DNA of 64,000 nt from Azotobacter paspali (GTDB lineage: Bacteria; Pseudomonadota; Gammaproteobacteria; Pseudomonadales; Pseudomonadaceae), in NCBI RefSeq assembly GCF_042434745.1, contig NZ_JBHLSS010000100.1; one strand, given 5' to 3'. The notes beneath the pieces were generated by a model. The model did no database searches. It worked only from the letters and a program-made list of their open reading frames with translations, and had not been told where the DNA came from. A program made the position numbers and the translations under genes. Below are positions 52,310-61,704 of this stretch, piece by piece (the stretch's first letter is position 1; every line of letters begins with the position of its first letter).

Positions 52310-52594
52310 TCAGAACACGTCGCTCTGCCGGGCGCATTGCCCCCGCTCCAGCGCCGCGATCACCTTGGGAGTGAGCCGTCCCTCGAGGATGCGCAGGTCG
52401 CGATGGATGCCGTCCACGACATCGATGAGCAACCATTTGTCCATCAACTGCACCGGACTCAACGGCCGCTCGATCAGGATTTTGCCAGCTCCGTTCTGCA
52501 ACGTCAGCAACCGACTGCCATCCGAACGAACTCCTCCTATATCGATCTTGTAAGGCGCCAGCGCCTCGACCAGCAACTCACGCGTGCTTTCCAT
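52310..52594 (-). CDS. DUF3509-like small protein
   Basis: A 94-residue soluble protein starting ESTRELLVEALAPYKIDIGG. It has SRLLTLQNGAGKILIERPLS and ends in a DLRILEGRLTPKVIAALERG helix. The layout resembles Pseudomonas DUF3509 proteins, which are of unknown function; the assignment is from memory. An ATG five codons upstream (52609) is possible. Confidence 0.6.
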   Translation of the reverse strand: MESTRELLVEALAPYKIDIGGVRSDGSRLLTLQNGAGKILIERPLSPVQLMDKWLLIDVVDGIHRDLRILEGRLTPKVIAALERGQCARQSDVF

Positions 52595-52753
52595 ATCCAG
52601 ACACTCCAAGTGATGAGAAGGCTGTTTGCAGCCCGCAAATGACTTGCCGGCACGCGGAAAGTTTCCGCAGGGCCCGTTTTCCAGGCAGCAAGACAGGCGC
52701 TCGCGGGAGACGGAGGAACCGCGAGCGGCCCGATCATGGAGGATATGAAGGAA

Positions 52754-52789
52754 AAGGAAAAAGCCGCCCTCCTGCTGGAAAACGGCTTT
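52754..52789 (-). terminator. Intrinsic terminator of the hom-thrC unit
   Basis: On the minus strand AAAGCCG (52783-52789) pairs with CGGCTTT (52760-52766), followed by a T-rich run TTTCCTTTTCC. It begins 21 bp after the thrC stop. Confidence 0.75.
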
Positions 52790-52809
52790 AGGGTTCGAGC
52801 TGCGGCGCT

Positions 52810-54219
52810 CTACAGAGGCTTGCCGCGATTGCCGTGCTGGCTGACGAAGGCCTGCACCGCCTTCAAGTCGTTAGGCAGCACGGAGCAGCGCTCCTCGCGC
52901 TGGAACAGGTCGGCCAGGTGCGCCGGCAGTTGCGGAACGGCGGCGATGCCGGCCTTCTCCGCCGCCTCGGGGAACTTGACCGGGTGCGCGGTGCCCAGAA
53001 TGACCATCGGCAGGGCTGGGCTGCGCCGGCATTCGCGGGCAGCCCTGACGCCGATCGCGGTGTGCGGATCGAGCAGGTAGCCGGTTTCGCCGTGCACCCC
53101 GGCGATGGTCGCGCAGGTGGTTTCGTCGTCCACCGCCAGCGAGTCGAACAGACGACGCGCCTCGGTCCAGCGGTCGTCCTCGACCGACAGCTTGCCGGTG
53201 GCCTTGAAGGCTTCCATCAGCGCGGCGACGGCAGCGCCGTTGCGGCCGTGCAGGTCGAACAGCAGGCGCTCGAAGTTAGACGACACCATGATGTCCATGG
53301 ACGGCGACAGCGACGGGTGCAGGGTGTCCTTATCGTAACGGTTGCCGGACATGAAGCGGTGCAGGATGTCGTTGCGGTTGGTGGCGACGATCAGTTGGTT
53401 GACCGGCAGGCCCATGTTGCGCGCCAGGTAGCCGGCGAAGATGTCGCCGAAGTTGCCGGTCGGCACCGAGAAGGCCAGCGAGCGATGCGGCGCGCCGAGC
53501 TGCAGGGCGGCATGGAAGTAGTAGACGATCTGGGCCATTATCCGCGCCCAATTGATCGAGTTGACCGCCACCAGCCGGGTACCCTTGAGGAAACCCTGGT
53601 CGGCGAAGCTGGCCTTGACCATCTCCTGGCAGTCGTCGAAATTGCCCTCGATGGCGATGTTGTGGATGTTGTCGCCGAGGATGGTGGTCATCTGCCGGCG
53701 CTGCACCTCGGACACGCGGTTGTGCGGGTGCATGATGAAGATATCGACGTTGTCGCAGGCCTTGCAGCCCTCGATGGCGGCCGAACCGGTGTCGCCCGAA
53801 GTGGCGCCCATGATCACCACGCGCTCGCCGCGCTTGGTCAGCACATGGTCGAGCAGACGGCCGAGCAGCTGCAGGGCAAAGTCCTTGAACGCCAGGGTCG
53901 GGCCCTGGAAGAGTTCGAGCACCCACTCGTTGGCGCCCAGTTGGGTCAGCGGCGCCACCGCCTTGTGGGCAAACACGCCGTAGGTCTCTTCCAGAATCCG
54001 CCTGAAGTCGGCGTCGGCGATGCAGCCGGCGACGAACGGGCGCATCACCCGAAAGGCCAGCTCGTGGTACGGCAGGCCGGCCCAGGAGGCGATCTCCTCG
54101 AGGGTGAAGCGCGGCAGGCTTTCCGGCACGTAGAGGCCGCCGTCGCTGGCCAGGCCGGCCAGCAGCACGTCTTCGAAATTCAGGGCCGGCGCCTGGCCAC
54201 GGGTGCTGATGTAGCGCAT
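52810..54219 (-). CDS. thrC: Threonine synthase
   Basis: A 469-residue PLP enzyme converting O-phosphohomoserine to threonine. The PLP lysine is K112 in GPTLAFKDFALQLLG. MGATSGDTGSAAIEG and VPTGNFGDIFAGYLA form the cofactor phosphate sites. It belongs to the long thrC subgroup. It lies 83 bp after hom on the same strand, the normal Pseudomonas hom-thrC pair. Confidence 0.96.
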   Translation of the reverse strand: MRYISTRGQAPALNFEDVLLAGLASDGGLYVPESLPRFTLEEIASWAGLPYHELAFRVMRPFVAGCIADADFRRILEETYGVFAHKAVAPLTQLGANEWVLELFQGPTLAFKDFALQLLGRLLDHVLTKRGERVVIMGATSGDTGSAAIEGCKACDNVDIFIMHPHNRVSEVQRRQMTTILGDNIHNIAIEGNFDDCQEMVKASFADQGFLKGTRLVAVNSINWARIMAQIVYYFHAALQLGAPHRSLAFSVPTGNFGDIFAGYLARNMGLPVNQLIVATNRNDILHRFMSGNRYDKDTLHPSLSPSMDIMVSSNFERLLFDLHGRNGAAVAALMEAFKATGKLSVEDDRWTEARRLFDSLAVDDETTCATIAGVHGETGYLLDPHTAIGVRAARECRRSPALPMVILGTAHPVKFPEAAEKAGIAAVPQLPAHLADLFQREERCSVLPNDLKAVQAFVSQHGNRGKPL

Positions 54220-54302
54220 GTGTGCAAACCTTAGGTTCGGGCCGCGGCCCCGGGCCGCAGCGGGGCTCGACTGGCGGCGGACGGCGGGCGGCTTGTAGCG
54301 GA

Positions 54303-55607
54303 TTAGTTGAGCTGTTCGACGCGGATGCGGACGACCTTGCCGACCACGCCCTCGAGTGCCTCCATGGCGGCGATGGCTTCGTCGATACAGCGCTCCCGGA
54401 CTCGGTGGGTGACCAGGATCATGGGAACCAGGCCGTCGTGCTCCTCGGCCTCCTTCTGCATGATCGACTCGATATTGATGCCACGCTCGGAAAGGATGGC
54501 CGCTACCTGGGCCAGCACGCCCGGATGGTCCTTGGCCTGGATGCGCAGGTAGTAGGCGCTCTCGCAGGACGAAATCGGCAGGATCGGGTGGGCGGACAGC
54601 GCATCGGGCTGGAAGGCCAGGTGCGGCACGCGGTTCTCCGGGTCGGAAGTCATGGCACGGACCACGTCCACCAGGTCGGCCACCACCGCCGAGGCGGTCG
54701 GCTCCATGCCGGCGCCAGCGCCGCAGAACAGGGTCGAGCCCACGGCATCGCCGTTGACCATCACCGCGTTCATCACACCGTTGACATTGGCGATCAGGCG
54801 GTCAGCCGGGATCAGCGTCGGGTGCACGCGCAGCTCGAAGCCCTCGGCGGTGCGCCGTGCGATGCCCAGGTGCTTGATGCGGTAACCCAGCGCCTCGGCG
54901 TAACCGACGTCGGCGCTGATGAGCCTGGAAATGCCTTCGGTGTAGGCCTTGTCGAATTGCAGCGGAATGCCAAAGGCGATGGAAGCGAGGATGGTCAGCT
55001 TGTGGGCGGCATCGATGCCCTCCACGTCGAAGGTCGGATCGGCCTCGGCGTAGCCCAGCGCCTGAGCCTCCTTGAGCACGTCGGCGAAGGCCCGGCCCTT
55101 CTCGCGCATTTCGCTGAGGATGAAGTTGCCGGTACCGTTGATGATGCCGGCCACCCAGTTGATGCGGTTGCCGGCCAGACCCTCGCGGATCGCCTTGATC
55201 ACCGGGATGCCGCCGGCCACCGCTGCCTCGAAGGCGACGATCACGCCCTTCTCGCGGGCCTTGGCGAAGAGTTCGTCGCCATGCACGGCGATCAGCGCCT
55301 TGTTCGCGGTGACCACGTGCTTGCCGTTGTCGATGGCCTTGAGCACCAATTCGCGGGCCAGGCTGCAACCGCCGATCAACTCGACGACGACCTCGATCTC
55401 CGGATTGTCGACCAGTTCGAAGACATCGGCGGCGATGGGGGCGCCGGCAATATCGCATTTCGGGTTGGAGCTGCGCATGGCGATCTGGGCGATCTCGATG
55501 TCACGCCCGGCGCGGCGGGCGATCTCCTCGGCATTGCGCTTGAGCACATTGAAGGTGCCGCCGCCGACGGTACCCAGTCCACATATGCCTACTTTGACCG
55601 GTTTCAC
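54303..55607 (-). CDS. hom: Homoserine dehydrogenase
   Basis: A 434-residue monofunctional enzyme reducing aspartate semialdehyde to homoserine. The NAD(P) motif is GLGTVGGGTF (residues 10-19). The catalytic region contains GIINGTGNFILSEM and EADPTFDVEGIDAAHKL. A C-terminal ACT domain (about residues 350-425, KDHPGVLAQVAAILSERGIN) gives feedback control by threonine. It is followed by thrC. Confidence 0.96.
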   Translation of the reverse strand: MKPVKVGICGLGTVGGGTFNVLKRNAEEIARRAGRDIEIAQIAMRSSNPKCDIAGAPIAADVFELVDNPEIEVVVELIGGCSLARELVLKAIDNGKHVVTANKALIAVHGDELFAKAREKGVIVAFEAAVAGGIPVIKAIREGLAGNRINWVAGIINGTGNFILSEMREKGRAFADVLKEAQALGYAEADPTFDVEGIDAAHKLTILASIAFGIPLQFDKAYTEGISRLISADVGYAEALGYRIKHLGIARRTAEGFELRVHPTLIPADRLIANVNGVMNAVMVNGDAVGSTLFCGAGAGMEPTASAVVADLVDVVRAMTSDPENRVPHLAFQPDALSAHPILPISSCESAYYLRIQAKDHPGVLAQVAAILSERGINIESIMQKEAEEHDGLVPMILVTHRVRERCIDEAIAAMEALEGVVGKVVRIRVEQLN

Positions 55608-55745
55608 GCTGAAACTCCCCCATCTTCACCGCAGAGAGCGGCCGGATATGCCCCGACCGCAGAGAAAAGAGCCGCACATTACGAAGCACTCGGCCTTTAG
55701 TCAATTAGCGTGCCGCCCGCGAACGCCGAAGGCGCGGCGCCCCGC

Positions 55746-56480
55746 TCAGTCGGTCGACTGGGCTGTCAGGGCCTGCTTGGCCAACTGCGCCGCCGGCTGG
55801 TAACCGGGGATCATCTGTCCATTGGCCAGCACCACGGCGGGAGTGCCCTGCACGCCGATCATCTGACCCAGCTCGAATTGCTTGGCGACCGGGTTTTCGC
55901 AGGTGGCCGCCGGCACTTTCTCCCGCGCCTTGGCCTTGTTCATCGCCGCCTGGCGGTCCTTGGCACACCAGACACTCACCAGATCCCCGTAGCCGTGGGA
56001 ACCGATGCCCTGGCGCGGAAAAGCCACGTAGCGCACCTCGACACCGAGCCGGTTCAGCTCGGGCACCTCGCTGTGCAGCTTCTGACAGTAGCCGCAATCG
56101 GTGTCGGTGAAGACGGTGATGTGGGTCTTCGGTTCCTTGGGCGCGAAGATCACCATCTCGCCGGCCGGTATACCGTTGATGGCCTTCGCCACGGCTAGGC
56201 TTTCCGCCCTCTCGGTGAGGTTGAGCGGCTTGCCGTCCTTGAGCTGATACAGATAGCCCTGCATGACGAATTGGCCATCGGCACTGGCATAGAGCATTCG
56301 CCCCCCTTTCAACTGGACCTGGTAGAGCCCCGTCATCGGGCTTTCAGCGATGGACTCGATCAGCAGCCCCGGCTGCATCTGTTGCAGGGCCTTGCGAATG
56401 GCCTGGCCGGGATCGGCCGCCAGGGCCAGAGTGCTTGCCAAACCGAGCGCCACGGCAGCGAAAAGGGGGGAAACGCGCAT
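55746..56480 (-). CDS. dsbC: Thiol:disulfide interchange protein DsbC
   Basis: A 244-residue periplasmic disulfide isomerase. The signal peptide is residues 1-21 (MRVSPLFAAVALGLASTLALA). A dimerisation domain comes first, then the thioredoxin-like domain with active site CGYC (129-132). A second cysteine pair is in VWCAKDR and AATCENPVA. The cis-proline loop is GVQGTPAVV. It precedes hom on the same strand with a 138-bp gap. Confidence 0.95.
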   Translation of the reverse strand: MRVSPLFAAVALGLASTLALAADPGQAIRKALQQMQPGLLIESIAESPMTGLYQVQLKGGRMLYASADGQFVMQGYLYQLKDGKPLNLTERAESLAVAKAINGIPAGEMVIFAPKEPKTHITVFTDTDCGYCQKLHSEVPELNRLGVEVRYVAFPRQGIGSHGYGDLVSVWCAKDRQAAMNKAKAREKVPAATCENPVAKQFELGQMIGVQGTPAVVLANGQMIPGYQPAAQLAKQALTAQSTD

Positions 56481-56546
56481 GGATACTCCAGAGGAACGAT
56501 GCGAATGGGCAGAGCCTATCACAGGCGGATACCCTGGACGGCTCAT

Positions 56547-57443
56547 TCAGCCACGCGGATGATGTCGCGCATGCAGCTCCTGCAGACGCGTCCGAGCAAT
56601 ATGGGTATAGATCTGAGTGGTCGACAGGTCACTGTGGCCGAGAAGCATCTGCACCACGCGAAGATCGGCACCGTGATTGAGCAGATGGGTGGCGAAGGCA
56701 TGGCGCAGGGTGTGCGGCGACAGATTCTTGCCGATCCCCGCCATTCGGGCGTGATGCTTGATGCGGTGCCAGAAGGTCTGCCGGGTCATCTGCTCGCCAC
56801 GCAGGCTGGGAAAGAGCACGTCGCTCGGCCGCCCGCTCAGCAGCAGCGGCCTGGCCTCGACCAGATAGCGCTCAAGCCAGGCGATGGCCTCCTCGCCCAG
56901 AGGCACCAGGCGCTCCTTGCTGCCCTTGCCGAACACCCGCACCACCCCCTGACGCAGGTTCAACTGCTCCAGGCGTAGGCCGACCAGTTCGCTGACCCGC
57001 AGGCCACAGGCATACAGCACCTCGAGCATGGCCCGATCGCGCAGCCCGAGCGGATCGTCCTCTTCCGGCGCTGCCAGCAGCGCCTCGACATCGGCCTCGG
57101 AAAGGGACTTGGGCAGGGGACGGCCCAATTGCGGCAGATCTACCTGCAGGGTCGGATCGCTGGCGATCACGCCCTCGCGCAGCAGATAGCGGAAGAAGCC
57201 TCGCAGACCGGAAAGAAAACGAGCCGTGGAGCGCGCCTTGTAATCGGCATCGACCCGCCAAGCCAGATGATCAAGGATCAGCTCGCGCCCAACCTCGACC
57301 AGCTCCAGGCCGCGCTCGCACAGCCAGCCGTTGAAAAGTTCGAGATCGCTGCGATAGGCCGCCCGGGTATGCGCCGAAAGGCCCTTTTCCAGCCAGAGGG
57401 CTTCGAGAAAACGCTCGATCTGTGGATGCTCGACGCCAGGCAT
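56547..57443 (-). CDS. xerD: Site-specific tyrosine recombinase XerD
   Basis: A 298-residue recombinase that resolves chromosome dimers at dif with XerC. The catalytic set is complete: R149 (CGLRVSEL), H244 and R247 (HTLRHAFATHLL), H270 (LLGHSDLS) and Y279 (TQIYTH). The N-terminal SAM-like core-binding domain occupies about residues 7-95. Its place beside dsbC is the usual chromosomal one, so this is not a phage integrase. No dif site was recognised here. Confidence 0.95.
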   Translation of the reverse strand: MPGVEHPQIERFLEALWLEKGLSAHTRAAYRSDLELFNGWLCERGLELVEVGRELILDHLAWRVDADYKARSTARFLSGLRGFFRYLLREGVIASDPTLQVDLPQLGRPLPKSLSEADVEALLAAPEEDDPLGLRDRAMLEVLYACGLRVSELVGLRLEQLNLRQGVVRVFGKGSKERLVPLGEEAIAWLERYLVEARPLLLSGRPSDVLFPSLRGEQMTRQTFWHRIKHHARMAGIGKNLSPHTLRHAFATHLLNHGADLRVVQMLLGHSDLSTTQIYTHIARTRLQELHARHHPRG

Positions 57444-57514
57444 GCCGATCCTTGCCAGAACAGACCGGAAAAAGCCGCCAGGGAGTCCGGGAACTCACAT
57501 TGGCGAGCAACCAC

Positions 57515-57946
57515 TCAGGCCACTTCGTCCTTTTCCGGTGAAAAGCCGGGCAGTATAGCCCGTGGTTTCTTGTTTTCGTCGATGGCGACGAAACTGAATA
57601 CGCCGGTGATGGCTTTCTCGCGGGTACCGCAATACATGCCTTCGACGAAGATCTCCACCTCGACCTTGCAACTGGTATTGCCGACCTGCACCACCCGACC
57701 GATCAGTTCGACGATCGAACCGCCCGGAATCGGATGCCTGAAGTCGACCCGGTCGGAGGAAACCGTAACCGTCGGCAGACGGCAGAAGCGCGTCGCCGTA
57801 ATAAATGAAATCTCGTCCATCCAGCCCAGCGCGGTACCGCCGAACAGGGTGTTGTGGTGGTTGGTGGTGAACGGAAAGACCGCTTTGGTGATGCGGGTTT
57901 CGGACAACGCGATCCGACGCTGGATTTCTTGCTCTCTAGGGGTCAT
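57515..57946 (-). CDS. Acyl-CoA thioesterase (YciA family)
   Basis: A 143-residue single hotdog-domain thioesterase. The signature NHHNTLFGGTALGWMDEISFI holds the catalytic Asp region, and VDFRHPIPGGSIVELIGRVV follows. It ends with a KPRAILPGF tail. It probably hydrolyses medium- and long-chain acyl-CoA; the exact substrate is unknown. Confidence 0.9.
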   Translation of the reverse strand: MTPREQEIQRRIALSETRITKAVFPFTTNHHNTLFGGTALGWMDEISFITATRFCRLPTVTVSSDRVDFRHPIPGGSIVELIGRVVQVGNTSCKVEVEIFVEGMYCGTREKAITGVFSFVAIDENKKPRAILPGFSPEKDEVA

Positions 57947-58045
57947 GCCACTACTTCCAGATAAAAATAGATGGATGCCACTGGCGGTATTTTGTTGTTG
58001 TACGCTGCAAGGCAGGAGTTACGCCTGTCGGCGGACATACAAACG

Positions 58046-58071
58046 AAAAAGCAGCCTTCCGGCTGCTTTTT
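58046..58071 (-). terminator. Intrinsic terminator after rplS
   Basis: AAAAAGCAGCC (58046-58056) pairs perfectly with GGCTGCTTTTT (58061-58071) around TTCC. With U-runs on either strand it works in both directions. It closes the rpsP-rimM-trmD-rplS operon. Confidence 0.9.
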
Positions 58072-58089
58072 CGAGGGAAAAGCCCTTGA

Positions 58090-58440
58090 TTAGGAAAGCT
58101 TTTCCTTGATGCGTGCCGCTTTGCCGGACAGTTCGCGGAGATAATACAGCTTGGCCTTGCGCACGTCACCGCGGCGCTTGACGGTAATGCTGTCGACCAA
58201 CGGGCTGTAGGTCTGGAAAGTACGCTCGACGCCCACGCCGCTGGAGATCTTGCGCACGGTGAAAGCACTATTCAGGCCGCGGTTGCGCTTGCCGATGACC
58301 ACACCCTCGAAAGCCTGCAGACGCTGGCGCTCGCCCTCCTTCACCTTCACCTGCACGATCACGGTATCGCCCGGGGCGAAAGCCGGAATCTCTTTGCTCA
58401 TCTGCTCGGCTTCGAGCTGCTGAATGATCTTGTTGGTCAT
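58090..58440 (-). CDS. rplS: 50S ribosomal protein L19
   Basis: A 116-residue ribosomal protein at the 30S-50S interface. The blocks FAPGDTVIVQVKVKEGERQR, FEGVVIGKRNRGLNSAFTVRK and AKLYYLRELSGKAARIKEKL are standard. It is the last gene of the operon and ends just before a strong terminator. Confidence 0.98.
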   Translation of the reverse strand: MTNKIIQQLEAEQMSKEIPAFAPGDTVIVQVKVKEGERQRLQAFEGVVIGKRNRGLNSAFTVRKISSGVGVERTFQTYSPLVDSITVKRRGDVRKAKLYYLRELSGKAARIKEKLS

Positions 58441-58482
58441 CTGAGTGCTCCTGAGACAGGCCCCTGGCCCGCCATCGATACG

Positions 58483-59226
58483 TCAACTATCGTCCCGTTG
58501 GCGAAGATATTCCGCCAACAGCTTTTGCTCTTCTCCAGAAAGCGAGCGGCTATCCAGAAGATCGGCGCGGCGCTCCCAGGTCCTCCCGAGGGATTGCTGC
58601 AGACGCCAGCGCCGGATGTGCTCGTGATTGCCGCTCAGCAGCACCTCAGGAACACGTTTTCCCTCATACACCTCCGGTCGGGTGTAGTGCGGGCAATCGA
58701 GCAGGCCATCGGTGAACGAGTCCTCTTCGGCGGAATCGGCATGCCCCAGCGCACCGGGCAACAACCGGGTAACCGCATCGATCAGCACCATGGCCGGCAA
58801 TTCGCCGCCGGACAGAACATAATCGCCGATCGACCACTCCTCATCCACATGCGCCTCGATGAAGCGCTCGTCGATACCCTCGTAACGGCCGGCGATGAGG
58901 ATCAATGCCTCCTCCCGCGCCAGCTCGAGCACCGCCTGCTGCTTCAGCCGACGGCCCTGCGGCGACAGATAGATCACCTTCGCCCGCCCCCCGATGGCCG
59001 TCTTGGCCGCAAGCAGCGCACGCTCCAGAGGCTGGATCTTCATGACCATGCCCGGACCGCCGCCGAACGGACGATCGTCCACCGTCTGGTGACGATCCTC
59101 CGTGAAACTGCGAGGATTCCAGCAGTTGAGCCTGAGCAATCCCTGTTTGACCGCCCGGCTGGTTATGCCGAAATCGCGGATGGCGGCGAACATCTCCGGG
59201 AAGATGCTGATGACCTCGACCTGCAT
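58483..59226 (-). CDS. trmD: tRNA (guanine37-N1)-methyltransferase
   Basis: A 247-residue SPOUT-fold enzyme forming m1G37, which prevents frameshifting. The knot region contains YLSPQGRRLKQQAVLELA, AGRYEGIDERFIEAHVDEEWSIGDYVLSGGE and the conserved PHYTRPEVYEG. ATG 59226 was chosen; rimM ends 2 bp upstream. Confidence 0.97.
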   Translation of the reverse strand: MQVEVISIFPEMFAAIRDFGITSRAVKQGLLRLNCWNPRSFTEDRHQTVDDRPFGGGPGMVMKIQPLERALLAAKTAIGGRAKVIYLSPQGRRLKQQAVLELAREEALILIAGRYEGIDERFIEAHVDEEWSIGDYVLSGGELPAMVLIDAVTRLLPGALGHADSAEEDSFTDGLLDCPHYTRPEVYEGKRVPEVLLSGNHEHIRRWRLQQSLGRTWERRADLLDSRSLSGEEQKLLAEYLRQRDDS

Positions 59227-59228
59227 GC

Positions 59229-59765
59229 TCAGAAGTCCGCATCCCAGTCCACCCGAATCTCGCCGGCCGCCAGATCCACCCGCAACACGCACTGCTCCGT
59301 ATAGGGCAGGAGGCGCTCCCGGTCGTCCAGGCTACCGGTACAGGGCCTGACCACCAGTACATCGTTGGCACCGGTTTCCAGCAAATGATCGACCTTGCCG
59401 AACAAGCGACCTTCTTGGTCGACCACCCGCAGGCCTTCGAGCTGATGCCAGTAAAACTCACCTTCGTCCAACCGGGGCAGTTGAGCGATGGGAACGCAGA
59501 CTTCGAAATCCGCCAGGGCGCGCGCCCCGTCGCGATCCTCGATTCCCTTCAGCTTGGCCACCAAGAGCCTGCCCTGCGGGCGCCCTCGAACCAGCTCAAT
59601 CTGACGTCGTTCGTCGCCACGCCTGAGCGTCCAGAAACGGTAATCCAGCAGATTGTCGATCGGATCGGTGAAGGAATAGACCTTCACTTCGCCACGGACG
59701 CCATGCACCGAAGTGATTTTGCCGATAACGATCAGCCCATCGACGGATGCAGGCGTCATGTCCAT
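59229..59765 (-). CDS. rimM: Ribosome maturation factor RimM
   Basis: A 178-residue factor for 30S maturation. The N-terminal beta-barrel has IVIGKITSVHGVRGEVKVYSFTD and the C-terminal PRC domain has GEFYWHQLEGLRVV and the ending RVDWDADF. Start at 59765, with a second ATG two codons in. It lies 7 bp after rpsP. Confidence 0.96.
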   Translation of the reverse strand: MDMTPASVDGLIVIGKITSVHGVRGEVKVYSFTDPIDNLLDYRFWTLRRGDERRQIELVRGRPQGRLLVAKLKGIEDRDGARALADFEVCVPIAQLPRLDEGEFYWHQLEGLRVVDQEGRLFGKVDHLLETGANDVLVVRPCTGSLDDRERLLPYTEQCVLRVDLAAGEIRVDWDADF

Positions 59766-59772
59766 GTCGAAG

Positions 59773-60024
59773 TCAGGCGGTCGCCTTGGCTGCTTCCTTG
59801 AGTAGATGAGCGACGCGCTCGGACGGCTGGGCGCCCTGGCCGAGCCAGTAGGTAGCACGCTCCTGGTCCACGGACAGCTTCACTTCGGCGCCCGAGGCGA
59901 CCGGATTGAAGAAACCGATGCGCTCGACAAAACGGCCGTCGCGAGCGTTGCGGCTGTCGGTCACGGTCAGGTGGTAGAAGGGGCGCTTCTTGGAGCCGCC
60001 ACGGGCAAGACGGATGGTTACCAT
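59773..60024 (-). CDS. rpsP: 30S ribosomal protein S16
   Basis: An 83-residue ribosomal protein. MVTIRLARGGSKKRPFYHLTV and DSRNARDGRFVERIGFFNP are the standard opening. It is the first gene of the rpsP-rimM-trmD-rplS operon, preceded by a good promoter at 60097-60124. Confidence 0.98.
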   Translation of the reverse strand: MVTIRLARGGSKKRPFYHLTVTDSRNARDGRFVERIGFFNPVASGAEVKLSVDQERATYWLGQGAQPSERVAHLLKEAAKATA

Positions 60025-60096
60025 GTGAACATTGTTCCTGTAGTCGGTGCTGCAAAACCAGATTGCACACTGGGCTCATGGCCCGAAAGGCCGCAT

Positions 60097-60124
60097 ATTC
60101 TAAAGGTTATGCAGCATTTTGCAA
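60097..60124 (-). promoter_or_regulatory. Candidate sigma70 promoter of the rpsP operon
   Basis: On the minus strand a -35 TTGCAA (60119-60124) and a -10 TAGAAT (60097-60102) are 16 bp apart. Transcription would start near 60090, giving a leader of about 66 nt before rpsP. Confidence 0.55.
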
Positions 60125-60173
60125 ACGGCTTTTCGAGTTCATGCCACCGAGCTCGGCATCGAGCGGGCGGCCG

Positions 60174-61550
60174 CTAGATCTTGGGTAGCCGACCGCCGGG
60201 GAACATGCCACCCATGCCACGCATCATCTTGGTGATGCCCCCCTTGGCGGTGAATTTCTTCATCATCTTCTGCATCTGCTTGTGCTGCTTAATCAAACGG
60301 CCGACATCCTGCACCTGGGTGCCAGAACCGAGAGCGATGCGCCGCTTGCGCGAACCGCTGATGATGTCCGGATCCCGGCGCTCGGCCGGGGTCATGGAGT
60401 TGATGATCGCCTCCATCTGCATCAGTTGCTTTTCCGCCACGCCCTGGGCATTACCCATCTGCGCCAAGTTGACGCCACCGATGGCCGGCAGCTTGTCCAT
60501 TAGCCCGCCGAGCCCCCCCATGTTCTTCATCTGCTGCAACTGATCGCGGAAATCCTCAAGGTCGAAGCCCTTGCCCTTCTTCAACTTGCTAGTGAGCTTC
60601 TCCGCCTTCTGGCGGTCGAGCTTGTGCTCGGCCTCCTCGATCAGGCTGAGCACATCGCCCATGCCGAGGATGCGCGAAGCCATGCGATCCGGGTGGAAGG
60701 GCTCCAGGGCATCGCTCTTCTCGCCCATGCCGATGAACTTGATCGGCTTGCCGGTGATGTAGCGGACCGACAAGGCGGCACCGCCACGCGCGTCGCCATC
60801 CACCTTGGTCAGCACCACGCCGGTCAGCGGCAGAGCATCGCCGAAGGCCTTGGCCGTGTTGGCAGCATCCTGGCCCGTCATCGCATCGACCACGAACAGG
60901 GTCTCGACCGGCTTGGCGGCGGCATGCAGGAGCTTAATCTCCTCCATCATGTCGGCATCGACGTGCAGACGGCCGGCGGTATCCAGCAGCACCACGTCGA
61001 TGAATTTGAGCCGCGCCTCGCGAATCGCCGCCTGGGCTATATCCACGGGTTTCTGAGCGGTATCGGATGGGAAGAAGGTGACGCCGACCTCTTCGGCCAA
61101 GGTTTCCAACTGCTTGATCGCCGCCGGACGGTAGATGTCAGCGGACACCACCAGGACCGACTTCTTGCGGCGCTCCTTGAGAAAGCGCGCGAGCTTACCC
61201 ACGGTGGTGGTCTTGCCCGCCCCCTGCAGGCCAGCCATCAACACCACCGCCGGCGGCGTCGCATTCAGCGACAGATCCTCGTTGGCCGCCCCCATTAGCG
61301 TTTCCAGCTCGACGCGGACGATCTTCACGAAGGCCTGCCCCGGCGTCAGGCTCTTCGAAACCTCGGTGCCGACAGCACGCTCCTTGATCCGATTGACGAA
61401 CTCCTTGACCACCGGCAGCGCGACATCGGCCTCGAGCAGAGCCATACGCACTTCGCGCAGGGTATCCTTGATGTTGTCCTCGGTCAGCTTGGCCTTGCCG
61501 GTGACATGACGAAGGGTCTGGGAAAGGCGATCGGTAAGGTTTTCGAACAT
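60174..61550 (-). CDS. ffh: Signal recognition particle protein Ffh
   Basis: A 458-residue SRP54 GTPase that targets membrane proteins with 4.5S RNA. The N domain occupies residues 1-85. G1 is GLQGAGKTTTVGKLA, G3 is DTAGRLHVD and G4 is TKVDGDARGG. The methionine-rich M domain (MKNMGGLGGLMDKLP, then SGSRKRRIALGSGT) ends with MRGMGGMFPGG. ATG 61550 was chosen from homology (MFENLTDRLSQ). Confidence 0.97.
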   Translation of the reverse strand: MFENLTDRLSQTLRHVTGKAKLTEDNIKDTLREVRMALLEADVALPVVKEFVNRIKERAVGTEVSKSLTPGQAFVKIVRVELETLMGAANEDLSLNATPPAVVLMAGLQGAGKTTTVGKLARFLKERRKKSVLVVSADIYRPAAIKQLETLAEEVGVTFFPSDTAQKPVDIAQAAIREARLKFIDVVLLDTAGRLHVDADMMEEIKLLHAAAKPVETLFVVDAMTGQDAANTAKAFGDALPLTGVVLTKVDGDARGGAALSVRYITGKPIKFIGMGEKSDALEPFHPDRMASRILGMGDVLSLIEEAEHKLDRQKAEKLTSKLKKGKGFDLEDFRDQLQQMKNMGGLGGLMDKLPAIGGVNLAQMGNAQGVAEKQLMQMEAIINSMTPAERRDPDIISGSRKRRIALGSGTQVQDVGRLIKQHKQMQKMMKKFTAKGGITKMMRGMGGMFPGGRLPKI

Positions 61551-61704
61551 GCACGTTCCTTTCGGGCTCGAGAGCCCAGGGTGGGCTTGCAGCGGGCCGG
61601 CAATTATATAACGAAGAGCCCAGAGCCGACACCGCGGGCGGTCTTTCGTGAGAAGCCGGTTGTATGCCACACTCGGGGCTTTAGGATCTGCCAGACCCGG
61701 ACTC

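Noticed and set aside
56547..57443. Tyrosine recombinase as a sign of a prophage or genomic island
   Set aside because: Sequence and neighbours (dsbC, hom, thrC) identify housekeeping XerD; no att site or phage gene is present.
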